Origin: Omphiscola glabra
Lineage: Eukaryota > Mollusca > Gastropoda > Lymnaeidae
Direction of reading: 5' to 3'
Length of the DNA: 64,000 nt
Assembly (NCBI GenBank): GCA_964017045.1
Contig: OZ024794.1
Span: 24,795,340 to 24,859,339, forward strand
This document shows, piece by piece, positions 12,680-22,471 of this stretch. The number at the start of each line of letters is the position of its first letter. Position 1 is the first letter of the stretch. A program made the position numbers and the translations under genes. Under the pieces are notes generated by a model. It was not told the origin of the DNA. It made no database searches and saw nothing but the letters and a program-made list of their open reading frames with translations.

Positions 12680-13048
12680 TTACAGACAACACCGAAACGG
12701 GGACCTTAAAGTTACAGAGAACACCGAAACGGGGACCTCAAAGTTACAGACAACACCAAAACGGGGACCTCAAAGTTACAGACAACACCAAAACGGGGAC
12801 ATCAAAATTACAGACAACACCAAAACGGGGACCTCTACAGAAAACACCAAAACGGGGACCTCAAAGTTACAGACAACACCAAAACGGGGACCTCTACAGA
12901 AAACACCAAAACGGGGACCTCTACAGACAACACCAAAACGGGGACCTCAAAGTTACAGACAACACCAAAACGGGGGACCTCTACAGAAAACACCAAAAAC
13001 AGGGACCTCATAGTTACAGACAACACCAAAACGGGGCCCTCTACATGA
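12680..13048. repeat. Composite 32/27-bp minisatellite
   Basis: The core CACCAAAACGGGGACCTC is shared by two unit types: a 32-bp form with CAAAGTTACAGACAA between cores and a 27-bp form with TACAGAAAA. The types alternate irregularly, suggesting unequal exchange between them. Confidence 0.93.
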
Positions 13049-14351
13049 CAGAAAACATCAAATAAAATTGTGGGCGCTGCTTCCGTTGAGTTTAAAGCGA
13101 ATCAATGTAAGATATGCTCACCGACGGCTTGTCATATTTCCAACATCTCCAGCCCCCAAAGTGATTACAACGAAAACAATGACAAAGTGTTTTGACGTTT
13201 GAGTAACGTTTGTCGATATACCGGCTTCCAAGCTCGGTTGTCCGGATCTATGGAGCTTTACTGGATTTTAAGTAAAGCGATGTGCCGTAGTCGGTTAGGT
13301 TCGGTTTAAATGCATCGGTTTTTAACATCTCGTTTTTGAGGAACAGTCTGTTAAAGTTTTGAAAATGATTTTGCGCAAGCAATTTAAAACAATGTAAATT
13401 TCAACAAAAAAATAATAATAATCACCACCAAAATGAGCGTGTAACGTTAAAACACTGATGCTGCAGTTCAAACACAACACATCATTATCCAGCTTATCGT
13501 TATTGTTAATCGTAAACCAAGCAATGACAGCTGAGGCTGGTAGATTATATCGTCTGGCTGTTGTGTAGAGAGAAGATTTGACAGACAAGAAAAAAAGAAA
13601 AATGGAGAGAAAAAAAAGGCTTGGGGTGGCCTGGGGAAAGGAGGTATTAACTCGAATCTTATATTTCTGAACCAAAGCGTCAATTATACATCGTCTTGAA
13701 ATTGACGCAAAAATCAACAGCAAACATATCTGGTTGAGACAATAAGATTCAAAGTAACCCCAATTCGTTTGCCTAGCATGACCTCTTAATTCCATCAAAG
13801 TCCATGACATCGAGTGTGTCCACAACATTCCTTTGTCAGAGACTTTCAACAGAGAACGTGTAAACGTTGACGGAGCAAACACTACTCGCGTGTTCGGTGG
13901 CATTCATTGCCCGTTGAGTCATTCATTTGAAAACTAACCGATGCTTGACGCTAAAATAAAGGATGCATTTACTTTTTTTTTTTTATTTGTTCGAACTCGC
14001 TGTGCAGAATGGAGAACTCCTTAAACGGAGTGTACACTATGTACACCTCTGGCGTCCCACGGGGACTGAATGGAAATGTGGGTTGATTATTAAGTCATTC
14101 GAAAACGATTCAGAAATTCCAATGCGAAGGGAAGTGTTTTGTTTTCCCAAAGAAAAAGATATTAATTGATTAATAAAATGAAATAAAACAAAAGAATAAA
14201 AGAATTAAAGATCAGGATTTTTTGTTAAGAGCGTCTGTATTTAATCTAAAACATACTTGAATTTATCAATATCGTAATCATTTGGAAAAAAATATTACAG
14301 ATTTTTCAGAGTTTAACTAGGTACAAATGTAAGTTGTCAAAAACGTGAATT
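13049..14351. other. Unassigned DNA
   Basis: No recognised gene. The minus strand is open for 193 codons at 13322-13903. The product has no motif I recognise, includes a Phe/Ser-rich stretch, and has a length that chance could give in a window of this size. Confidence 0.4.
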
Positions 14352-14487
14352 TGTCACAAATAGTGACAGAAATAGTTCAGCTTGTGACACAAGCAGGGAC
14401 ACAAATATTGAAACAAGTTGTGACACAAATAAGGACACAAACAATGACGCAAGTAGAGACACAATTAGTGAAACAAATAGTGACACT
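14352..14487. repeat. Degenerate 12-bp tandem repeat
   Basis: Units near GTGACACAAATA, with AGGGACACAAAT and AGTGAAACAAAT variants. Confidence 0.8.
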
Positions 14488-17029
14488 ATGCGTCAGTTCA
14501 CACGATCAAATTTCACGTCAAATGGTTGTATGAACGCACTATTTTGTGCGTGGTTTCTTTTTTGGGGTAAATTGATCAAATAGCAATTTGAAAGTTGTGA
14601 CAAGGCTTCATACACGAATTGCATCAAATGCTGGAAGGAAAATTTGATCCGTTCCTAATAGTGACGGTAGGATCCATATCTTCTTATTGTTTTTTTTTTT
14701 TTATTTTAAGATCAAAATTTGTCTCATAGAAACTGAGAGTAATATTAGTAATGACAATTAATCGGCAGACGATGTTTCGCATTAGTTCTCATTTCTCCAG
14801 ATTATTAACAATTTAACAGCCAATAGTCAATACAACACAAGTCTAGAGCAGATTAGATTAAGAACTATAAATAACGCATACTTAAACATACCAATATTAA
14901 GGAAGCTACGGTTTTCAGTTTTTCTTCTTAAGAACGATTTGAGACTTGCTATTTAATAAAACTTTATTTTCATATATATATTTGTTTTTAATATGATTTT
15001 TCAAAAATGTACTAGAAAGTAAAAATAATACTTGCCCCCCAAAACTTATGGGTTGTTACAGTCATATGACTAAAAAAAGGGTGGGACATTTATTTTATAA
15101 TTTATTTTTTTTGAGAGCGGTGTTTTAAAAGATATTATTAATATTGTTTTACTTTGTACTTTTTAGTCAGCCTGCACAGTTTTAGCTCAGATGGAGATAA
15201 GGAAGTTGGTCAAGATCGAGATGCAAGATTGGACCCGCAGAGGTCACCCAAGAGCCATAGTGAAGGTACCCGCTGACCTCCTGATCATGAAGGGTTGTGT
15301 TGTCATCGACGGTGGGTAAGTGTACAGAGTCTCAGCTTAATAGGACATCGGGACGTGGGTCAAAATTGTGATACAAGATTTGAGCCATACAAACAGGCGA
15401 ACTCACCAGCTAAATTAAAGTGTGTGAAAAACAAGTTAAAATCATTATAATTAATGTCCTCGTATGTCACGATTGTTGAAAGAGCGGAATGTCAACATCT
15501 CTCTCTCAAAAGTAGAGCTGCTGCTTGACACTATACATAGTGTAAGAAGGGTTTCTTTTCGACCCGGGCGTCTCCAGCTAAGGTAAATATCGGGAATAAA
15601 CTTGTTTGCCCAGTAGAGAGAGAAGCTTTCTTTGGGGAGGAGGTAACTCAGAAGACAGTTGCCATCGTGCCGAGGTATTAAATAGTAGCTGATGTTAAGT
15701 GCCCTTTAATAGTACAGGAAACTGAAATGCGGTTGGTTTGTGGAGTGGAGAGTAGGGGGGGGCGGAGAATAAGAGTACAGATAATAAACAAATTATTACA
15801 TGAGATTGAAACATGATATTATCATTTCTTTTTAACGGCAATGTTTGTGTTTGAATTAAGATCCCTAACCTTAGTTTTAATGAATGCACTAGGAAACAGT
15901 AATTTTATTTTTTATTTTTAAAAAAGAGGTTATCAGAAGACAATTTTGAGATTGACGGGTTCTATGAAGCTGACTTATAGGCTTAACGCTGGGAAAACAG
16001 CAGTGGGCTCAATAATCTGCGTGCTTACAACTCTCGAGGCCAAAATCGCTGGCTTAATGCGATTACAGGGAGTCACTGGGCGTAATACCACAGAAAATTG
16101 GCAGTTTCTGATCTAGCCCTCAAGACTTTGAATACATCGCCAGACTTGTCATATATTCCCGCTGCCTAAACATGGTCAATATAAAAATTGTTTCCTGCTG
16201 AAAATAAACAAGGCATGATAACCCCCCACCCACCCACCCCACACCCCACAAACTAAAAGTGGCTGCATTAATATAATTTTTTTTCATCGAACACGTCATT
16301 ACGTGGCGTAGAAGTCTCGGTTTGGAAGTGAAGCGTATAAAATCCATAAGGTATGATCAGTACGATCGATAAGTCTAAGTCCTGCGTCCAATCATCCCAC
16401 GGGTCGTACCCACATCAAATGCGGGCTTGATTTGACATGGCGTAAATGTCATCACAATGACTCAAAAAGATGAGAAGTTCGAGTTTTCCTTATCTCATCA
16501 TCTAGATTTTTCCTTATCCTTTTATCTAGATATTTTAACGAAGTAAAGCGGATTTCTTATATGCCAACTCAAGAAATGCAACATTGAAAAAAATAAAACA
16601 AAACATAAAGCCATTTATTTTTACCTTAACGTGATTGATATCTTTATATTTGCTTCAACTTCTGTGCACACACCATTAGTCAATTTCTCGAGAGCTAAAT
16701 TCGACACATAGCTAAAACTTGCAAGACTTAACTTTTAATATAATTTGATATATGACCCAGCGTAAAACAAACATTGAAAACAACTGATGGCTGGAAAGTG
16801 GGCCTTCTCAAGACAACAAGTGAGTTCAAAAAAAAAATGGGGGGGGGGGTGGGTTTGCCACGGGGGTGCTCCGGGGACGCGACGTGACGGGGGATTGTTT
16901 GGTTATTAAATTTTTGACCTTTTCTTGTAATGTTTATTGGTTTTATTTTGCATATAAATCAATTTGTATTAGTATTTCTCTGACCTTACACGTAAACATA
17001 TCATTTTTTTTTGGGAATTTCTGCGGTTC
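14488..17029. other. Unassigned DNA around a doubtful exon
   Basis: Apart from the candidate at 15167-15315 I see no gene. A G homopolymer lies near 16840-16848 and short CCCACC repeats near 16221-16248. Confidence 0.4.
15167..15315 (+). CDS. Possible internal exon of unknown gene
   Basis: A 149-base segment lies between a plausible acceptor (a T-rich tract ending TTTTTAG at 15166) and a strong donor (GG/GTAAGTG at 15316). It is open throughout in one frame and encodes about 49 residues that include EIRKLVKIEMQDW and HPRAIVKVPADLL. The composition is protein-like, but I do not recognise the family. Against it, a second frame is open for about 35 codons. A degenerate copy of part of the segment (GTCAAAATTGTGATACAAGA, about 15358) follows just downstream, so this may be an unrecognised repeat. 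No companion exons were found. Confidence 0.22.
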
Positions 17030-17182
17030 CGTTTTATCCTCACTTCCAACCGTTCCACTCCAGCTCACCATATCCTCACTGCAGTCCATCCCACTCAACT
17101 CACCATATCCTCACTGCCGTCCATCCCACACAACTCACCCTATCCTCACTTCCAACCATCCCACTCCCGCTCACCCCATCTT
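17030..17182. repeat. 35-bp pyrimidine-rich tandem repeat
   Basis: About four copies containing CACCATATCCTCACTGC and CCATCCCACTCAACT. The strand asymmetry keeps several frames open, and none is called as coding. Confidence 0.85.
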
Positions 17183-17503
17183 GTCCGGCCTCTCTTAACC
17201 CCACTCTTAGTCCATACAAATTTCTTTCATCTACTCTGACCCTCAAACCCTCATTAAGGCCGGTCCCCACCAACACACACATCTTCCCTTTTCTTACCAC
17301 CCACCTTAACTCCCCCCCCTCCCTTTTCTGTCCATGCCACTGTCACCTCTTACCGCCACCATTCCCAAGTAACCCTTTGACCTAATCCATGTATTCGAAA
17401 CACCTCATCTTGACCTTACCTAATGACCTATTTTAAATGTGTTTACTTAATTATGATTACTTTCATTTAGTGTAACACTCGTGGAAAAGGGACAGCTTAA
17501 GAA

Positions 17504-17733
17504 TATGAAAGAGAAAGAAAAAAGTCAGGAGAGAATGAAAGAAAGAAAGCAAAAAAGAAGGTAAGAAAGAAAGAAAGAAAAATAAACAAAGAAAGAAAGA
17601 AAGCAAAAAAGGAATTTAAGAAAGAACGAAAGAAAAAAGAAAGAAAGAAAGAAAGAGAAAAAAAAAAGAAGGAAAGAAAGAAAGAAAGAAAGAAAAAGAC
17701 GAAAGAAAGAAAGAAAAGAAGAAAAAAAATTAA
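17504..17733. repeat. GAAA-type polypurine microsatellite
   Basis: About 230 bp of almost pure purine on the plus strand, mainly GAAA repeats with imperfections. Confidence 0.95.
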
Positions 17734-18302
17734 TTAAAAAACAATATATATTTGATTTACGAAAGCTTATTTTCTAAATATATATACAATTAAGTTTTCA
17801 ATGACATGCAACGTTTGGGAAATATAAATTGATATAAGAATTATATTATTAAAGTTTTCCCACTGGCATCTTAACATACCCTCTGACCGCGCACAGTGTA
17901 CAGTCTAGTACAATGCAGTTAAGGAAATTACCGATCATCGAATCATATATACTATGAGTTTATTTGAGATGGAATACACTGAATGCATGCAGCATTACGG
18001 CAATGTTTTTTTTTAAATTTGCATCTTAAACAAAAAAAAATGTAATTATTTTTTATGGGGAGCCAGTTGTTACACTGCTTAATCCCGGTATAAATATGTA
18101 GGTCTATACAACAATCGGCAAAGTAGTAATGCTTGTGACTGGCACACTTTTATAGCAACTGGTGTGTTTTGTAACTCGGTGCTAATTTTAACTTAATTAG
18201 CGGACCGGCTTCGGTCAGAATGCGAAAGCGCACGTGCTAATGTAATCAGACAAAAAGGAGTGTAACGGCTTGTAGACATGACGTCTTTTTCCTCTTGTGG
18301 TT
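17734..18302. other. Unassigned AT-rich DNA
   Basis: No gene or element recognised between the purine tract and the CAGTAACA repeats. Confidence 0.4.
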
Positions 18303-18400
18303 TACCAGCAGTAACAGTAACAAACAGTATCGGTAACAAATAGTAACGGTAAAAAACAATAACGGTAACACGGTAACAAACAGTTACGTTAACAACGCGT
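18303..18400. repeat. Degenerate CAGTAACGGTAACA repeat
   Basis: Six to eight short imperfect copies of a motif near AACGGTAACAAACAGT. Confidence 0.75.
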
Positions 18401-18465
18401 GGGTTACCTACCGCATTTATCCATATTGAAGCGAATTATTTTAAAAGAGGTTTATCGCTAGTTCA

Positions 18466-18764
18466 ACGCCGGCCTTTAAGGTGTGCGACCTGTGCCCTTG
18501 CACAGGGCGCCGTGGTCATAGGGGGTGCCCCATGGGGCGCCCAGTAAAAATTTAAATTCCCTGTTTATTATTGTGATTTGTGAACTTCGGGTCTAAATTA
18601 ATGTGCATGTTAAAATGAGTATGGTCAGTTACATGTAGAGCATCATAACACGTGTTCCATAGCCAACGTCGCAATGGGGAAAAGAGCGGAGCCATACAAT
18701 GACAGGGAAGGGGGCGCCGAACGGGTGCTTCGCACAGGGCGAAAGTTTACCCTGAGGCCGACGT
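18466..18764 (+). mobile_element. Short non-autonomous element, copy 1
   Basis: The ends read ACGCCGGCCT and, on the other strand, ACGTCGGCCT, forming short imperfect inverted repeats. Internally it carries CCTGTGCCCTTGCACAGGG near the left end and GGTGCTTCGCACAGGGCG near the right. A second copy lies at 43213-43524 in the same orientation, sharing the interior ATTAATGTGCATGTTAA and the stretch AAAGAGCGGAGCCATACA. There is no coding capacity. The GGGCGCC-rich ends resemble those of hAT elements with ZMYM1-like transposases, but that link is an inference. Confidence 0.75.
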
Positions 18765-19852
18765 TGGCAAGTTAATATCTACACACCTGCTAGTCAACAT
18801 TTTATTGTAAGGAATATTAAAATATGTGCTGACGTCTTTCCGAAAAAAAACCAAGTTAAACACGCCCAAAACTGTATTTGCCGTGACTAATAAATTATTT
18901 TTGAAATTTATGGTTTTGGACATTTGTAAGTTTTATTTTTTTTCTGTCCCCAAACATTAGCACTTAGCACTTATCTGATATATTTTGTGTTGTACCGTAA
19001 AAACGCCTAACTTAATGGGTGTATAATGATCTTGTGCTGACTTAATGATAAAAAGATTTTAACATCGACGTGCTAAGAAAAGAAAGCAAAAATGGTGCAG
19101 CTCTTGCGGTTTAAAAATGGGGGGGGGGGCGTTGATGCATTTATCTATGGCTTTAATTTTAATTTTACTTTACTTTTTTAAAAACAAACTTTTCTGTAGA
19201 ATGTTCAACATTCAACAATCGGTTTTTATGGAACCAGCTCCAGCAAAGCACTGCAACCTATTATTAAATGTAAAGAATTATAATTAAACTAAACAAAATA
19301 AAGTATTACAAAAAAAAAATGTTGTTTTCCCCACAAAGTTAACATTTTAAAATGATACTTTAACAGCAACTTACCTAAGGCAGTTAAAGACCGTGTGGAA
19401 AGTGTCCGAGGGGCTAACAATGTGCCGAGCTGAAACACAAGACGATGAAAGAGACTTCTCTCTTGGTGCGGGTACCTGATGGCCTGGAAAGGGAGGGGGG
19501 GGGGAGAGAGACCATCACCGGGGGAGGGGAGGGAGGGAGGTAGGGAAGACTGGGCGCGTGCGTCAGACAGACCGTAAGCGCGAGATTATCCTTCATGCCC
19601 TCCCACCCAGCCTCCCTGGTCCCTCCACACACACGTCACGAGAACTGCAGCTCGTTCATTATGGCATCAATGGTTTGTTGGTGATTGTAGCGGTAACGAA
19701 GAACCTGTTGATGGTTCTTGTAGCGGAACTGATGGATCAACCATTCGCTGTAAAATGTAGTTGCACTACTCCTATAGGGTGAATGTAACGGGATTCGGTG
19801 TTTATATAAAGTCGGTGTCGGTGGTTTGTGTGTATGTGTTTGTACATATAGA
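18765..19852. other. Unassigned DNA
   Basis: No gene recognised. G homopolymers lie near 19119-19128 and 19494-19504, and an A homopolymer near 19310-19318. Confidence 0.4.
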
Positions 19853-19997
19853 GCAGTGGTTCTCAACCTTCCTAATGCCACGACCCTTTAATACAGTTCC
19901 TTATGTTGTGGTGACCCTCAACCAAACAATTATTTTCGTAGCTACTTCATAACTATAGACCTATATGTATTTTCCGATGAACTTATGCGATCCCACA
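19853..19997 (-). mobile_element. Truncated SPIN-like hAT fragment
   Basis: It starts with CAGTGGTTCTCAACCTTCCT, followed by ATGCCACGACCCTTTAAT and TGTTGTGGTGACCC. The complement of this matches, with substitutions, the last 70 bp of the complete element ending at 24850, so it lies in the opposite orientation. After about 100 bp it jumps to ATATGTATTTTCCGATG, which I recognise as resembling the interior of the other SPIN terminus. This is therefore an internally deleted MITE whose far end is cut off by the adjoining repeats. SPIN is a hAT family known for horizontal transfer among vertebrates and invertebrates. Confidence 0.72.
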
Positions 19998-20262
19998 TCA
20001 CATTCATTCCCTGTACGACATCACGGTCACGGTGCCACATCAGATTCACAAAACCACACCACGTTCAAAGTACCAAAACACGTTCACAGTACCAGTCAGC
20101 TCACAGTAACAAATCACGGGGACAGTACCGCATCACATGGACAGTACCGCATCACATGGACAGTACCGCATCCCATAATTTACAGTACCACATAACGTTC
20201 ACGGTACCACAGTCAGTTCACAGTACCACATCACGTTCACAGTACCACATCACATTGCTCTG
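19998..20262. repeat. Degenerate CACAGTACCACATCAC repeat
   Basis: About a dozen imperfect units of 16-21 bp around CAGTACCACATCACGTTCA. It starts exactly where the SPIN-like fragment stops being recognisable. Confidence 0.85.
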
Positions 20263-20923
20263 AAATCGTCAAAATCTTTTCTGAAAATTACTGGAGAGAA
20301 GCATCGTTTTCATGTACCCCACGTTGCATTGTAATTTCTTTTTCGTTACCAGTGTCGACAACGGCGCACCCTTTTCTTAGTCCTTTCATAGAGATAATGA
20401 AACAAGTAAACATTAGGGAAAATATGAATCTGCTGACGTAGGTATATCAGACCTGGATACCTCCCGGTTAGTATTGGAGTAGTTTTCAGCTCACAAAAAC
20501 GTAGTTTCCAGCTCCAAAGACTAGTTTGGTCAATTTTTTTAAACGGGAGGAGGGGGCTGGTTGGTAATCAATGTACAAGTTGTGTAAGGAAATCCACTCA
20601 ACTGCTTATGTAAGATAACACAAATAAATATACATAATATGATCCTTCGATTTTTTTCTTAAAGTTTAGTAAAGGTCTTAAGCAAGCACAATTGGCAGTT
20701 TAATATTAGCAACGCAATTTTCAAAAAGACAAATAGTCTGGTTAGTTCATTGAGATCGAGCCCGCAAAGGTCAACCACTGTTATTCTTATTATATTGCTT
20801 ACGGTTTAACAATAAAAAAAAATGAGGTAACATTTTATAGAAAAATAGCCCAAAATATTTTATTTTTTATTAAAAATAAACCAAACAATCAAAACAACTC
20901 CCAAAACCGTAGTATTTTAGTCA
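20263..20923. other. Unassigned DNA
   Basis: No gene or element recognised. Confidence 0.4.
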
Positions 20924-21408
20924 CGTCGTGGTCGTAGTGCCGTAGTCGTAGTGCCGTAGTCGTAGTGCCGGGGTCGCAGTGCCGTGGTCGTAGTGATGTA
21001 GTCGTAGTGCCGTGGTCGTAGTGCCGTGGTCGTAGTGCCGTAGTCGTAGTGCCGTGGTCCTAGTGCCGTGGTCGTAGTGCCGTAGTCGTAGTGCCGTGGT
21101 CGAAGTGCCGTGGTCGTAGTGCCGTGGTCGAAGCGCCGTGGTCGTAGTGATGTGGTTGTAGTCCGTGGTCGTAGTGCCGTATTCGTAGTGCCGTGGTCCT
21201 AGTGCCGTGGTCGTAGTGCCGTAGTCGTAGTGCCGTGGTCGAAGCGCCGTGGTCGTAGTGCCGTGGTCAAAGCGCCGTGGTCGTAGTGATGTGGTTGTAG
21301 TCCGTGGTCGTAGTGCCGTATTCGTAGTGCCGTATTCTTAGTGCCGTAGTCGTAGTGCCGTTGTCGTAGTGCCGTAGTCGTAGTGCAGTAGTCGTAGTGC
21401 CGTAGTCT
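20924..21408. repeat. 14-bp minisatellite, about 34 copies
   Basis: The unit is CGTAGTGCCGTGGT with a CCGTAGT variant. A block with the variant motifs GAAGCGCCGTGG, GTGATGTGGTTGTAGTCC and CCGTATTCG occurs twice, near 21127 and 21268, indicating block duplication of about 140 bp. Many CpG dinucleotides survive in an otherwise CpG-poor region. Confidence 0.95.
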
Positions 21409-21563
21409 AAAGCTTAAAAACTTAGTTACCCCGGCGAAAGCGTATCAGTAAATAGGTATGGTGTATTTTTAGAGCTGTCAGGGGCGCATGAGAATTCCCC
21501 CCTCCCATTCCATAAAAAAAATTCTTTAGCTGGCCGAAAAAGTCACCCCTTTATATTAAGGAA

Positions 21564-22312
21564 AGAACATCAAATGGCCAAACACCATCACCAACAATAA
21601 CTTACTAGAGAAGAAATGCCAGGAGCCTTTTGCTGATGACATATTTAGGAAAAGATGGAGATGGTTAGGGCACACGCTTCGTAAACCCCCAGACAACATC
21701 ACCAGACAAACCTGAAATATAGAATCCACAAGGAAAAAGAAAGAAGGGACGGCTTGAAATAACATTGAGACGCGAGATACATGCAAACACACAAAGTAAG
21801 GGATACACCTGGAAGCAACTGGAATGGAAAGGACAGGACCGAGATGAATGGAAAATTCCAGTTGATGTTTGGGGCTGTCCATTAATTATGTCAACAAAAT
21901 AAGGGGAGGGGGGTCTGAAAAGTTTTGACAATTGTTGGCAAGGGGGAGGGGGAGAGGTCAAGAAAAGTTAACGTCAACAATGTTACTTTTTAAAAAAAAA
22001 AAATTTCATAAGTTAAAAGTTTATTAAACTTGTTTTTCTAAACATTCTACTTTTATTCACTTTTTTGTTGTATTTGTAAACTAGTCTATTTAAAATATTG
22101 TTGTTTTTTTCCCACTTTATTTTTATTTTATTTTTTTTTGGGGGGGGAGGGGGTAATCAAATGTTGACGTAATTTTATAAGGGGGGGGGGTCTCTGGAAG
22201 TTTGACAAGTTGTTGACATGGGGGAGGGGGGAGGTAAAATCGCCAAAAATTTGATGACATAATTAATGGACAGCCCCTTTAATGCCCCAGACGGGGTAAA
22301 CGGCATAACTAC
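21564..22312 (+). pseudogene. RTE-like LINE 3' end, split by a MITE
   Basis: Reading through stops and shifts, this encodes the C-terminal tail of an RTE-type reverse transcriptase. It has WPNTITNN, then RWRWLGHTLRKPPDNITRQ, a basic Lys/Arg-rich linker, and WKQLEWKGQDRDEW. The LINE at 51132-54137 ends with the same layout ([19 protein letters not shown], then [16 protein letters not shown]). The tail is interrupted at 21871-22277 by a MITE. The last LINE bases (ATGCCCCAGACGGGGTAA) resume at about 22281. It has at least one in-frame stop, is 5'-truncated before the catalytic domain, and is a dead copy. Confidence 0.8.
21871..22277. mobile_element. 407-bp MITE with GGGGCTGTCCATTAATTATG ends
   Basis: The left end GGGGCTGTCCATTAATTATG and the right end CATAATTAATGGACAGCCCC are perfect inverted repeats of 20 bp or more. 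Sub-terminal GGGGGAGGGG and TTGTTGACA motifs occur toward both ends. TTT is present on both sides and could be a 3-bp target-site duplication. It has no coding capacity and sits inside the LINE 3' end, so it is the younger insertion. Superfamily not assigned. Confidence 0.88.
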
Positions 22313-22337
22313 AGTGTTTATATCGCACTAGAAGTAA

Positions 22338-22440
22338 TATTCTATACCAGAGGTCGGGAAGCTGCGGTTCGTTGATCCATCGCATTTAGCTCTTGTTACC
22401 TACGAGTTACTAGATCAAACTTTAATACTTGGCTTTTTAC
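22338..22440 (+). mobile_element. Possible hAT terminal fragment
   Basis: CCAGAGGTCGGGAAGCTGCGG resembles the CAGAGGTCGGCAACCTGCGG termini common in Charlie-type hAT elements. Only one end is visible. Confidence 0.35.
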
Positions 22441-22471
22441 AATGAAATGGTTCTAAATCCTTGGTCTAGAG

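Noticed and set aside
13322..13903. 193-codon minus-strand frame
   Set aside because: No motif, no splice context, partly low-complexity. A frame this long is plausible by chance in 64 kb read six ways.
17011..17385. 124-codon Pro/Ser/His-rich frame
   Set aside because: It overlaps the 35-bp pyrimidine-rich repeat, and a second register is open over the same stretch.
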